From Streptomyces spinoverrucosus (lineage in GTDB: Bacteria > Actinomycetota > Actinomycetes > Streptomycetales > Streptomycetaceae), in the NCBI RefSeq assembly GCF_006539505.1, contig NZ_BJND01000034.1, positions 1 through 32,897 on the forward strand: 32,897 bases of DNA. Reading direction: 5' to 3'. Both the position numbers and the translations under genes were made by a program. The stretch's first letter is position 1; each line of letters opens with the position of its first letter. Below are positions 8,127 to 18,264 of this stretch, piece after piece. The notes under the pieces were generated by a model that saw only the letters and a program-made list of their open reading frames with translations, ran no database searches and was not told the origin of the DNA.

Positions 8127-8293
8127 GACGTGGCCGGCCCGGGCGGACGTACGGTCCGCGGCGGGTCGGTGCGTGCCGGGTGGCGGTCCGTGCCCCGGCA
8201 CGTGCCAGTGGCGAGTGAGAGCGTCCGGCGGCTTCCCGTCAGAGCATTCGGCTAGCCTTTCCCCGCGGTTGGGTGCGGGAAACCACTCTTAGG

Positions 8294-8357
8294 GTGATTA
8301 TCACTCGGCGTGCCGAGTGTGGCGATCGTTGACGCACCCTTGGTGACTGCCTACCGT
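8294..8357 (+). promoter_or_regulatory. Promoter with upstream inverted repeats, second MerR gene
   Basis: TTGACG (8329-8334), a 17-nt spacer and TACCGT (8352-8357) form a good sigma-70/HrdB-type promoter with its start about 25 nt before the GTG at 8388. Just upstream lie GTGAT-T-ATCAC (8294-8304) and the 18-bp inverted repeat CACTCGGC-GT-GCCGAGTG (8302-8319), ending 9 nt before the -35. The repeats are candidate operators. Confidence 0.6.
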
Positions 8358-8387
8358 CGAGAAGGCAGGTCAAGGACGGAGGTCGGC

Positions 8388-9071
8388 GTGAGAAGCAGCG
8401 GCGACGGTACGGCTGGGGGTGCCCCCGGACGCAGTTTCGGGGAAAGCGGTCCGTACCCTCCCCCGAGCTCTCGGCTCCGCCCGAGTGGGGGGTACGCCCC
8501 GCACGGCAGGGCGAGCGATCACGCTGCGCAGCGACCGACGGCCGTTCCCGGCGGCGGAGGGGCGGCGCCCATGGCGTCCGAGGAGATCGGATACCGCGGA
8601 CCGACGGCCTGTGCGGCCGCCGGCATTACTTATCGGCAACTGGACTACTGGGCCCGCACCGGGCTCGTCGAGCCGAGCGTGCGGCCTGCCTACGGGTCCG
8701 GGACGCAGCGTCTGTACAGCTTCCGGGACGTCGTCGTCCTGAAGATCGTCAAGCGGTTCCTGGACACCGGGGTGTCGCTGCAGAACATCCGCACCACCGT
8801 CCAGCACCTGCGGGAGCGTGGCTTCCGCGATCTGGAGCGGATGACGCTGATGAGCGACGGCGCCACTGTCTACGAGTGCACCTCGCCCGACGAGGTCCAC
8901 GCGTTGCTCCAGGGCGGCCAGGGCATCTTCGGGATCGCCGTCGGCGTGGTGTGGCGGGACGTGGAGAGCGCCCTGTCACAGCTGCACGGCGAGCGTATCG
9001 ACACCGGTGAGACGCTCGTCGGGCACAACCCGGCGGACGAGCTGGCGCGGCGGCGCAACCGGGCCGTCTGA
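8388..9071 (+). CDS. MerR-family regulator, Rv1830-like
   Basis: About 227 residues. A disordered Gly/Pro/Ser-rich N-terminus of about 60 residues precedes a MerR-type HTH domain with YRGPTACAAAGITYRQLDYW, ARTGLVEPS and RLYSFRDVVVLKIVKR, then a helical region (LQNIRTTVQHLRERGF) and a C-terminal effector-like part containing YECTSPDEVHALLQGGQG. I chose the GTG at 8388 because GGAGG (8378-8382) precedes it and a promoter lies upstream. The ATG at 8571, immediately before the conserved EEIGYRGP segment, is an alternative with its own purine-rich stretch. A dispersed palindromic repeat is embedded in the N-terminal coding region (8453-8495). The ligand is unknown. Confidence 0.87.
   Translation: MRSSGDGTAGGAPGRSFGESGPYPPPSSRLRPSGGYAPHGRASDHAAQRPTAVPGGGGAAPMASEEIGYRGPTACAAAGITYRQLDYWARTGLVEPSVRPAYGSGTQRLYSFRDVVVLKIVKRFLDTGVSLQNIRTTVQHLRERGFRDLERMTLMSDGATVYECTSPDEVHALLQGGQGIFGIAVGVVWRDVESALSQLHGERIDTGETLVGHNPADELARRRNRAV
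8453..8495. repeat. Dispersed palindromic repeat inside a coding region
   Basis: An imperfect palindrome begins GTACCCTCCCC and ends GGGGGGTAC, with inner GAGCTCTCGG and CGCCCGAG arms. It looks like the short GC-rich hairpin repeats that I recall as recurrent in Streptomyces intergenic regions. Here it stays in frame and encodes a Pro/Ser/Arg-rich stretch of the MerR N-terminus. The repeat-family assignment is from memory. Confidence 0.5.
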
Positions 9072-9149
9072 GGCCCTTTGCGGGCCCTTCGCACAGCTGT
9101 CCGGTGGTTGCGGGGGGCATTGTCAGTGGCGTGAGGCAGCATCGGACAT

Positions 9150-10499
9150 GTGAGAACCGCGCCCACGATCCTGCATCTCGACATGGATGCCTTCTTCGCA
9201 TCGGTGGAGCAGGCATCCAAGCCGAGCCTGCGCGGAAAAGCCGTGATCGTGGGTGGGCTCGGGCCGCGCGGGGTGGTGGCGACCTGCTCGTATGAGGCCC
9301 GGGTGTTCGGCGTGCATTCGGCGATGCCCATGGCCCAGGCGCGCCGGCTCGCGCCGAACGCCGCGTATCTGGTGCCGCGCTTCGGGTTCTACCGGACGAT
9401 CAGTGAGCAGGTGATGGGCCTGCTGCGGGCGCTGTCGCCGCTGGTGGAGCCGCTGAGCCTGGACGAGGCGTTCGTGGACCTGGAGGCCGGTGGGGCGGCC
9501 TGGGACCGGGAGTCGGCGCGGCTGGTGGGGGTCAAGCTGCGGGCCGACATCCGGGCCGTCACCGGCCTCACCGGATCCGTCGGGCTCGCCGCCTCCAAGA
9601 TGCTTGCGAAGATCGCCTCCGAGCAGGCCAAGCCGGACGGGCTGGTGCTGATCGAGCCGGGCACCGAGCGGGCACTGCTCGGGCCGATGCCGGTGCGGAC
9701 GCTGCCGGGAGTGGGGCCCGCGACGGGCGACCACCTGCGGCGGGCCGGGATCACCACGGTCGAGGAGATCGCCGAGGCGGGCGAGGACGAGCTCGTACGG
9801 CTGCTGGGGAAGGCGCACGGGCACGCGCTGTACGCGATGGCGCTGGCCCACGACGACCGGCCGGTGGTGGCCGAGCGGGAGACGAAGTCCGTGTCGGTCG
9901 AGGACACCTACGACGTGGACATCCACGACCGCCTCCGGGTCGGTCTCGAGGTGCAGCGGCTCGCGGACCGGTGTGTGCGGCGGCTGCGCGGGGCCGGGCT
10001 GTCGGGGCGGACGATCGTACTGAAGGTGCGGCGGTACGACTTCTCGACGCTGACCCGGTCCGAGACGTTGCGTGGGCCCACGGACGATCCGGCGGTGGTG
10101 CGGGAGGCCGCGGCGCGGCTGCTGGAGTCCGTGGACACGACAGGGGGTGTGCGGCTGCTGGGAGTGGGGGTCAGCGGGCTGGCCGACTACACGCAGGAGG
10201 ATCTGTTCGCGCAGGCGGCGGGGGAGCGGGTCGAGGGGTTGGCGGAGGACGTGGCGGACGAGCCCGTGCGGGAGGAGGCCGGGCCCGCAGAGCGGCGGTG
10301 GGCTGCCGGGATCGATGTGCGGCACGCCGAGTACGGGCACGGGTGGGTGCAGGGCAGTGGGCTGGGGAGGGTGACCGTGCGGTTCGAGACGCCCGACTCC
10401 GAGCCCGGGCGGGTACGGACCTTCCGGATCGACGATCCCGCGCTGGAGCCGGCGGATCCGCTGCCGCTGGTGGCGCGAAGACCCGAGCTGCAGGGCTGA
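9150..10499 (+). CDS. dinB: DNA polymerase IV (Y-family translesion polymerase)
   Basis: A 449-residue Y-family polymerase for bypass of damaged template bases. Palm motifs are intact: LHLDMDAFFASVEQ (D11) and SLDEAF (D105, E106). The thumb contains the LPGVGPATGDHLRRAGI helix-hairpin-helix, followed by a little-finger domain. QEDLF (349-353) fits the beta-clamp-binding consensus QxxLF. A C-terminal extension of about 80 residues (RHAEYGHGWVQGSGLGRVTV...) is seen in actinobacterial members. The GTG start lacks a Shine-Dalgarno; CAGCAT 7 nt upstream may be the -10 of a leaderless mRNA. No LexA box was convincing. It converges with the PRC-barrel gene. Confidence 0.93.
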   Translation: MRTAPTILHLDMDAFFASVEQASKPSLRGKAVIVGGLGPRGVVATCSYEARVFGVHSAMPMAQARRLAPNAAYLVPRFGFYRTISEQVMGLLRALSPLVEPLSLDEAFVDLEAGGAAWDRESARLVGVKLRADIRAVTGLTGSVGLAASKMLAKIASEQAKPDGLVLIEPGTERALLGPMPVRTLPGVGPATGDHLRRAGITTVEEIAEAGEDELVRLLGKAHGHALYAMALAHDDRPVVAERETKSVSVEDTYDVDIHDRLRVGLEVQRLADRCVRRLRGAGLSGRTIVLKVRRYDFSTLTRSETLRGPTDDPAVVREAAARLLESVDTTGGVRLLGVGVSGLADYTQEDLFAQAAGERVEGLAEDVADEPVREEAGPAERRWAAGIDVRHAEYGHGWVQGSGLGRVTVRFETPDSEPGRVRTFRIDDPALEPADPLPLVARRPELQG

Positions 10500-10509
10500 G
10501 CCCTCCGGG

Positions 10510-10881
10510 TCACGTCTCGTCCGAGCCGGCGAGCCTGCCGAAGTCGCGGTCCGGGAGCGCGGGCGGAGCGGCCACGTCGAGGCCGTAGTGGTGGTAGAGC
10601 TGGAGTTCCTGCTCCGGGGACAGGTGGCGGCCGACGCCGAAGTCGGGGGCGTCCTTGATCAGGGCGCGCTCGAAGGGGACGTGCAGGCTGCCGTCGACCA
10701 GGTCACTGGGCTCCAGGGGGACGAAGGCGTCCCTGCTGAACAGGCCGGTACGTATGGCGGCCCACTCCGGAACGCCGGTCGCGTCGTCGAGGTAGACCTC
10801 GTCGATGGTGCCGATCTTGGTGCCGTTGCGGTCGAAGGCCTTGCGGCCGATCAGGTTGCGCGGATCGATGTCGGTCTGCAC
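10510..10881 (-). CDS. PRC-barrel domain protein
   Basis: A 123-residue soluble protein. The PRC-barrel strand pattern is clear at the N-terminus: DPRNLIGRKAFDRNGTKIG and IDEVYLDDATGVPEW, then PLEPSDLVDGSLHVPF. A short acidic/hydrophobic tail with LSPEQELQLYHHYGL follows. PRC barrels occur in RNA-processing and photosynthetic proteins; stand-alone actinobacterial versions often accompany stress genes, but their role is unknown. The GTG at 10881 has GGAGG at 10890-10886. The reading frame extends further upstream, but that part would overlap the riboswitch and lacks family similarity. The gene is convergent with dinB (10-nt gap) and divergent from gcvP. Confidence 0.85.
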   Translation of the reverse strand: MQTDIDPRNLIGRKAFDRNGTKIGTIDEVYLDDATGVPEWAAIRTGLFSRDAFVPLEPSDLVDGSLHVPFERALIKDAPDFGVGRHLSPEQELQLYHHYGLDVAAPPALPDRDFGRLAGSDET

Positions 10882-11002
10882 GGGCCCTCCACTTGCTCGC
10901 ACCTCATCCGTAAGCACTACGAAAGAGCACATTGCGGAACGCGGCCACTCGAAGGCCCGGGCGTTGACCTCGCTGGTAGTCTGACAAGCGGCTGCTGACC
11001 CC

Positions 11003-11195
11003 GTGCGGGAGAGCTCTCCGGACACCACCGGAGGCGCCGAAGGAGCAAATCCTCCCCGGAATCTCTCAGGCCCACGTACCGCACGGACGAGGTCACTCTG
11101 GAAAGCAGGGCGGGTGTCACGGCTTCCGCTCTCACCGACGGTGCAAGCCGGGCGTCCTCGGGCGGCCGGTGAAGCTCTCAGGTTGAGATGACAGA
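11003..11195 (+). ncRNA. Tandem glycine riboswitch
   Basis: Two adjacent gcvT-type aptamers precede gcvP. Aptamer 1 shows GGGAGAG (11007-11013), GCGCCGAAGGAGCAAAT (11034-11050) and AATCTCTCAGGC (11060-11071). Aptamer 2 shows a GGAAAGCAGGGC segment (11100-11111), CACCGACGGTGCAAGCCGGG (11133-11152) and AAGCTCTCAGG (11172-11182). In this class two aptamers bind glycine and turn on glycine-cleavage genes. The expression platform would lie in 11196-11266. A TAGTCT hexamer (10977-10982) upstream could be the -10 box. It fills most of the 385-nt gap between the divergent PRC-barrel gene and gcvP. Confidence 0.92.
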
Positions 11196-11266
11196 GGGGG
11201 AGGCCGTCGGGGCACCCGTGCCGTGGTGCCCCTCGAAGGTCGCGTCAGACCAGGAGGCCTCCGCAA

Positions 11267-14152
<2,886 letters not shown>

Positions 14153-14170
14153 GGCGCCGTAGGCGGGTGG

Positions 14171-14206
14171 ACGAGGGCTCCCTTTGTGGGGGCCCTCGTT
14201 GTGTTT
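14171..14206 (+). terminator. Terminator after gcvP
   Basis: ACGAGGGC (14171-14178) pairs with GCCCTCGT (14192-14199) and is followed by TTGTGTTT. It lies between the convergent gcvP and modC genes. The T-rich tail reads rightward, so it mainly serves gcvP. Confidence 0.75.
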
Positions 14207-14219
14207 GACGCGGGGTGTC

Positions 14220-15311
14220 TCAGGCGGGGTAGGCGTGTGTCTGGGTGGCCTTGACCGTGGCCCAGACGGGGGCGCCGGGGTGCAGGTCGAGTTCGGCGGC
14301 GGCGACTGTGGTGAGGTCGGCGGTGAGGGGGAGTTCGCCGGAGAGGGCGGCGCGGATCTGGTCGCCGTGGGTTTCCAGGCCAGCGACCTCGCAGCGCCAG
14401 AGGTTGCGGGCGCTGGAGGTGGTGGGGCGGTCGCGGTAGAGGGTGACCGCGCTTGGGGGGAAGGCGACGAAGACGGGGCCCTTGAGGTCTTCGGTGGTGG
14501 TGAGAGTGGGGCCGGCTTCGAGGTGCACGGTGTGGCCCTCGGCGGTGCCCTTGTAGAGGTTGAGGCCGACGAGTTGGGCCACGTAGTCGGTGCGGGGGCG
14601 GCGGGCGATCTCGGAGGGGGTGCCTTCCTGGACGACGCTGCCGTGCTCGATGACGATCAGGCGGTCCGCCAGGACCATGGCGTCCAGGGGATCGTGGGTG
14701 ACGAGTACGGCCACTGCCTCGAAGTCGGCCAGATGGCGGCGGAGTTGGGCGCGGACCTCCAGGCGGGTGCGGGCGTCGAGGGCGGCGAGTGGTTCGTCGA
14801 GGAGGAGGAGCCGGGGGTGGGTGGCCAGGGCGCGGGCCAGAGCTACGCGTTGGGCCTGGCCGCCGGAGAGGTGGCGGGGCTTGGTGGAGGCGTGGTCGGT
14901 CAGGCCCATGCGGGCCAGCCACTCGGCTGCCTGGGCGCGGGCCTGGGGCTTGGTGGCGCCGTGGCAGCGGGGCCCGAAGGCGACGTTGTCCAGGGCGGTG
15001 AGGTGAGGGAAGAGGAGGTAGTCCTGGAATACGACGCCTACTGGGCGGGATTCGGGGGGTGTGCGGTGGAGGTCGGTGCCGTCCAGGTGGAGGTGGCCGG
15101 CGGCTAGGGGGGTGAGGCCGGCGAGGGCGCGGAGGGCGGTGGTTTTGCCTGCGCCGTTGGGGCCGAGGAGGGCTAGTACTTCGCCGGGGGTGGCGGTGAC
15201 CGTGATGTCCAGGCGGAAGGGGGTGTGGTCGACGACCAGGTGGGCTTGGAGGCCCTCGGGGGCGAGGTGTGTTGGGGATGTGGTGGGTGGTTTGGCGTCG
15301 ACGTTGGTCAT
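14220..15311 (-). CDS. modC: Molybdate ABC transporter ATP-binding protein
   Basis: A 363-residue ATPase that energises molybdate import. Walker A GPNGAGKTT (about 49-57), Q-loop VFQDYLLFPHL, signature LSGGQAQRVALARAL, Walker B LLLLDEPLAALD and the switch histidine in VLVTHDPLDAM are intact. The C-terminal third is a TOBE/Mop-like domain (WRCEVAGLETHGDQIRAAL, PVWATVKATQTHAYPA), which fits the molybdate/tungstate group. Substrate is inferred from modA and modB in the same direction. It is separated from modB by about 0.7 kb of repeats, unusual for an ABC operon, so it may depend on read-through or have its own promoter. Confidence 0.9.
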   Translation of the reverse strand: MTNVDAKPPTTSPTHLAPEGLQAHLVVDHTPFRLDITVTATPGEVLALLGPNGAGKTTALRALAGLTPLAAGHLHLDGTDLHRTPPESRPVGVVFQDYLLFPHLTALDNVAFGPRCHGATKPQARAQAAEWLARMGLTDHASTKPRHLSGGQAQRVALARALATHPRLLLLDEPLAALDARTRLEVRAQLRRHLADFEAVAVLVTHDPLDAMVLADRLIVIEHGSVVQEGTPSEIARRPRTDYVAQLVGLNLYKGTAEGHTVHLEAGPTLTTTEDLKGPVFVAFPPSAVTLYRDRPTTSSARNLWRCEVAGLETHGDQIRAALSGELPLTADLTTVAAAELDLHPGAPVWATVKATQTHAYPA

Positions 15312-15387
15312 GGGGTGAGTCCTGGGGTGGGGATTCTGAGGCCGGATTGGGGTGGGCCGGGCGTGGTGCCGACGGCGGGTTGGGACG

Positions 15388-16003
15388 CTCGCCCGCGCTG
15401 GCGGGGTGCCGCTGCGCCCACCCGTGCCGCCCCAGCGACACGACTGCCCGCAGCTACGGCGGCTGCTGTGCGTGCTCGTGTCGGCCCGGCGGTGTGACTG
15501 CCCGCGGGAGCGGTGGTTGCTGTGTGCGCTCGTGTCGGCTCAGCGGTGCGCCTGCCCGCGGCTACGGCGGTTGCTGCGCCCGCCCGTGCTGCCCCGGCGG
15601 TGCGACTGCCCGCGGGAGCGGTGGTTGCTGTGTGCGCTCGTGTCGGCTCAGCGGTGCCACTGCCCGTGGCTGCGGCCGTTGCTGTGTGCGCTTGTGTCGG
15701 CCTGGCGGTGTGACTGTCCGTGGCTGCGTGGGTGTACGGCATGGGCGTTGGGGTGGCTGGGGCGGGTGCGGGTGGCTGTGGTTGCGGGGCTGGCGGTGGG
15801 TGGTGGGGCGCTCGCCTGCGCTGGCGGGGTGCCGCTGCGCCCGCCCGTGCCGCGCCAGCGGTACGACTGCCCGCAGCTGCGGCGGTTCCTGTGTGCGCTC
15901 GCGTCGGCTCAGCGGTGCGACTGCCCGCGGCTGAGGTGGTTGCTGTGTGCGCTCGTGTCGGCCCGGCGGCACGACTGTCCGCAGCAGCTGCGGTGGTTGT
16001 GAG
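15388..16003. repeat. 54-bp tandem repeat array between modB and modC
   Basis: The GACTGCCCGC-type core recurs at 15442, 15496, 15550, 15604, 15658 and 15712, each exactly 54 bp apart, with a diverged first unit at about 15388. After a break, the same head begins at about 15811 and cores follow at 15865, 15919 and 15973, again 54 bp apart. Each block starts with an almost identical GCTCGCC-x-GCGCTGGCGGGG head, 423 bp apart. Because 54 is a multiple of 3, several frames on both strands stay open through the array, but none looks like a known protein. There are no spacers, so it is not CRISPR. It fills the whole interval between the modB stop and the modC start. Confidence 0.85.
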
Positions 16004-16005
16004 GG

Positions 16006-16839
16006 TCATGAGGGGGTCATCCAGCGGTCTCGTAGGGCTGCCAGTACCGTGATTGAGACCGTGAGGAGGACCAGGCTCAGGGCGATTGCGGCTGCTGGGT
16101 CGTTCTGGAGGGCCAGGTAGACCGCCAGGGGCATGGTTTGGGTGCGGTCGGGGAAGTTGCCGGCGAAGGTGATCGTGGCGCCGAATTCGCCGAGGGCGCG
16201 GGCCCAGGCCAGGACCGCGCCCGCTGCGATGCCGGGGGCGATCAGGGGCAGGGTGACGCGGCGGAACGCCGTGAAGCGGGACGCGCCCAAAGTCATGGCC
16301 GCCTCCTCGTAGCGGGGGTCGGCGGCGCGCAAGGTGCCCTCGACGCTGATGACCAGGAACGGCATCGCCACGAACGTCTCCGCGATCACGACACCCGTCG
16401 TGGTGAACGGCAGGGTGATGCCGAACCACGCGTCCAACCACTGCCCGACCACCCCGTTGCGGCCCAGCGCGAGGAGGAGGGCCACGCCGCCGACCACCGG
16501 CGGCAGGACCAGCGGCAGGGTCACCAGGGCGCGGACCAGGCCGCGGCCGGGAAACTCCGTGCGGGCCAGCAGCCAGGCCAGCGGGACGCCGAGGATCAGG
16601 CTCAGCGCGGTCGCCGCCGTGGCGCAGACCAGGGAGAGCCGGAGGGCCTGCCAGACCCCGGGGCTGGTGAGCTGGTCGGGCAGGGTGCTCCACGGCGTGC
16701 GGATGAGGAGGGCTATGAGCGGGAGGAGCAGGAACGCCAGGCCCAGCAGGGCGGGGACGAGGAGGGGGAGCGGTACCATGCGCGGGCGCCCGTTCGTGCG
16801 GGTGCGCCCGGCCTTGAGGGTGTCGGCGGGGCTGGTCAC
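16006..16839 (-). CDS. modB: Molybdate ABC transporter permease
   Basis: A 277-residue membrane permease. Hydrophobic segments begin at PLPLLVPALLGLAFLLLPLI and continue through five or six helices. The cytoplasmic coupling (EAA) motif is present as EEAAMTLGASRFTAFRRVTLPLIAPGI. LGEFGATITFAGN is typical of ModB/CysT permeases. The GTG start overlaps the modA stop by 4 nt (GTGA), so modA and modB are translationally coupled. Downstream, repeats begin within a few nt of the stop codon. Confidence 0.92.
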   Translation of the reverse strand: MTSPADTLKAGRTRTNGRPRMVPLPLLVPALLGLAFLLLPLIALLIRTPWSTLPDQLTSPGVWQALRLSLVCATAATALSLILGVPLAWLLARTEFPGRGLVRALVTLPLVLPPVVGGVALLLALGRNGVVGQWLDAWFGITLPFTTTGVVIAETFVAMPFLVISVEGTLRAADPRYEEAAMTLGASRFTAFRRVTLPLIAPGIAAGAVLAWARALGEFGATITFAGNFPDRTQTMPLAVYLALQNDPAAAIALSLVLLTVSITVLAALRDRWMTPS

Positions 16840-17636
16840 GGGGTGAGGAACCCGGCCTCGGTGAGCACCTTCTGGCCGTCGGCCGACTTCACCAGGTCGA
16901 TGAAGGCCTGCGCCGCCTCAGCGTTGGGTGCGTCCTTGAGCAGGGCGATCGGGTAGTCGTTGATGGCGTCGGCCGACTCGGGGAAGTCGACGCCCGTCAC
17001 CTTGTCGCCGGCGGCCCGCACATCGGTCTTGTAGACGACAGCGGCGTCGGCCTCCTTCAGCTCGACCTTCGTCAGGGCGCCCTTGACGTCCTGCTCGTAG
17101 GAGACCGGCGTGAGTTCGAGCTTGCTCGCGTCCAGGGCCTTCTTCGCGGCGGCGCCGCACGGCACGGACTCGTCGCACAGGACGGCCTTCAGGCCGGACC
17201 CGGTGAGGTCCTTGAGGGAGGAGATCTTGTCGGGGTTGCCCGGCAGGGTGGCGATCTCCAGCTGGTTGCGGACGAAGGTGGTGGGTGTGCCGGACGTGCC
17301 GCCGGCGTCCGTGACGATCTTCATCGTCTTGGGGCTGGCCGCCGCGAAGACGTCCGCCGGGGCGCCGCCCGTGATGCTCGCGGCGAGGGAGTCGCTGCCG
17401 CCGAAGCTGAAGGTGACCTTCGTCCCTGGGTACTGCCGCTCGAACTGCGTGCCCAGCTTCGTGAAGCTCTCCTCCAGGGATGCGGCGGCGAAGACGGTGA
17501 CCGTGCCCGACACCTGCGGCGATGCGGAGGAGCCCGTGTCGGACGCGGAGGAGCAGGCGGTCAGGGCGAGCAGCAGGGCGGCTCCCGCGCCGGCCGCCCG
17601 AAGGGTCCGGTGGGTCCGGCGTGTGGAACGGGTCAT
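16836..17636 (-). CDS. modA: Molybdate-binding lipoprotein
   Basis: A 266-residue solute-binding lipoprotein. The signal peptide has a basic start (MTRSTRRTHRTLR), a hydrophobic core and the lipobox LTAC with C28 as lipidation site. The mature part shows VTVFAAASLEESF, FGGSDSLAASITGGAPADVF and DVKGALTKVELKEADAAVVY, all typical of ModA and related oxyanion-binding proteins. Two cysteines (CDESVPC) lie in the middle. Start chosen at 17636 because GAGGAG precedes it and the signal peptide begins there; the frame remains open further upstream. Molybdate rather than another oxyanion is inferred from family and neighbours. Confidence 0.93.
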   Translation of the reverse strand: MTRSTRRTHRTLRAAGAGAALLLALTACSSASDTGSSASPQVSGTVTVFAAASLEESFTKLGTQFERQYPGTKVTFSFGGSDSLAASITGGAPADVFAAASPKTMKIVTDAGGTSGTPTTFVRNQLEIATLPGNPDKISSLKDLTGSGLKAVLCDESVPCGAAAKKALDASKLELTPVSYEQDVKGALTKVELKEADAAVVYKTDVRAAGDKVTGVDFPESADAINDYPIALLKDAPNAEAAQAFIDLVKSADGQKVLTEAGFLTP

Positions 17637-17676
17637 CACGGAACGACTCCTCGGCTCGGGCTCTTCCGATGCGCCG

Positions 17677-17704
17677 ATCATACTGGCGCAGATGCCAGGT
17701 GGAA
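17677..17704 (-). promoter_or_regulatory. Candidate modA promoter
   Basis: On the minus strand TTCCAC (17704-17699), 16 nt and TATGAT (17682-17677) form a plausible sigma-70-type promoter about 40 nt before the modA start. GCGCC (17671-17675) and GGCGC (17685-17689) form an inverted repeat over the -10, a possible operator. Confidence 0.4.
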
Positions 17705-17772
17705 GTCTGCTGTGGCATTGCATGAGCGGGAGGAGAGGGGGATGGATGATCGTATGTGCGAGGTTCGGGGGT

Positions 17773-18168
17773 TCAGACGCGGTCGATGTGTACGTTCGTC
17801 GACTTCACGCGGGCCGTGGCCTCCATGCCGACCTCCAGGCCCAGTTCCTCGACGGCCTCGCGGGTCAGCAGGGAGACCAGGCGGTGCGGGCCGGCCTGGA
17901 TCTCGACCTGGGCGGCGACATCGCCGAGCTTGATCGCGGTCACGATGCCGGGGAAGGCGTTGCGGGCCGAGGTGTACGGATGCTCCTCCTCGCCGCTGCC
18001 CGTCCTGGCGAGTTCGACGGAGAACGCGGCCAGGTCCCGGCCGTCGATGAGGCGCCGTCCGCTCTCGTCGCGGTGCGTGGCCACCCGGCCCGCGTCCGCC
18101 CAGCGGCGTGCGGTGTCGGGACTGACGCCGAGCAGCCGCGCGGCCTGGCCGATCGTGTAGGAGTGCAT
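17773..18168 (-). CDS. HTH-Mop molybdate-responsive regulator
   Basis: A 131-residue protein joining an excisionase/MerR-like helix-turn-helix (MHSYTIGQAARLLGVS...ARRWADAGRV) to a C-terminal Mop/TOBE domain (SARNAFPGIVTAIKLGDVAAQVEIQAGPHRLVSLLT). The Mop fold binds molybdate or tungstate, and the HTH binds DNA, so this is probably the local ModE substitute controlling modABC. The ATG at 18168 is preferred over the GTG at 18177: no Shine-Dalgarno exists, but TATCGT (18181-18176) lies 7 nt upstream of the ATG, indicating a leaderless mRNA. It is separated from modA by 136 nt, where a separate modA promoter is likely. Confidence 0.87.
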   Translation of the reverse strand: MHSYTIGQAARLLGVSPDTARRWADAGRVATHRDESGRRLIDGRDLAAFSVELARTGSGEEEHPYTSARNAFPGIVTAIKLGDVAAQVEIQAGPHRLVSLLTREAVEELGLEVGMEATARVKSTNVHIDRV

Positions 18169-18175
18169 GCCGGTC

Positions 18176-18181
18176 ACGATA
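18176..18181 (-). promoter_or_regulatory. -10 box of the leaderless HTH-Mop transcript
   Basis: Minus-strand TATCGT fits TANNNT and ends 7 nt before the ATG at 18168. No recognisable -35. Confidence 0.45.
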
Positions 18182-18211
18182 GGGCGGCAACGCGGGGTGG
18201 CGGACGTGGGG

Positions 18212-18240
18212 TTGGCCGTTGGGTATAACGCGATATAACG
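18212..18240 (+). promoter_or_regulatory. Promoter/operator with TATAACG direct repeat
   Basis: TATAACG occurs twice, at 18224-18230 and 18234-18240, 10 bp apart in the divergent region between the HTH-Mop regulator and the DUF1707 gene. TTGGCC (18212-18217), 16 nt and TATAAC (18234-18239) would make a promoter for the DUF1707 gene. The second copy is part of ATATAACG, which resembles half of the ModE site known from E. coli (CGNTATAT / ATATAACG), so it may also be an operator for the molybdate regulator. Confidence 0.45.
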
Positions 18241-18264
18241 TCAGTTCGTGACGGGTGGCCGCTG

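Noticed and set aside
9072..9087. Short GGCCC/GGGCC hairpin after the second MerR gene as terminator
   Set aside because: Only a 5-bp stem and no T run; too weak to annotate.
9142..9157. LexA (SOS) box at the dinB start
   Set aside because: TCGGACATGTGAGAAC matches only one half of the actinobacterial consensus.
14204..14210. TTTGACG downstream of gcvP as another KdpE-like box
   Set aside because: A single copy without an 11-bp partner and not upstream of any gene; it shows that the half-site alone has background hits.
15388..16003. CRISPR array
   Set aside because: Repeats are contiguous 54-bp units with no variable spacers and no cas genes nearby.
15308..16693. 461-codon minus-strand frame through modB and the 54-bp repeats
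   Set aside because: Within modB it is out of frame with a well-supported permease, and in the array it stays open only because the period is a multiple of 3.
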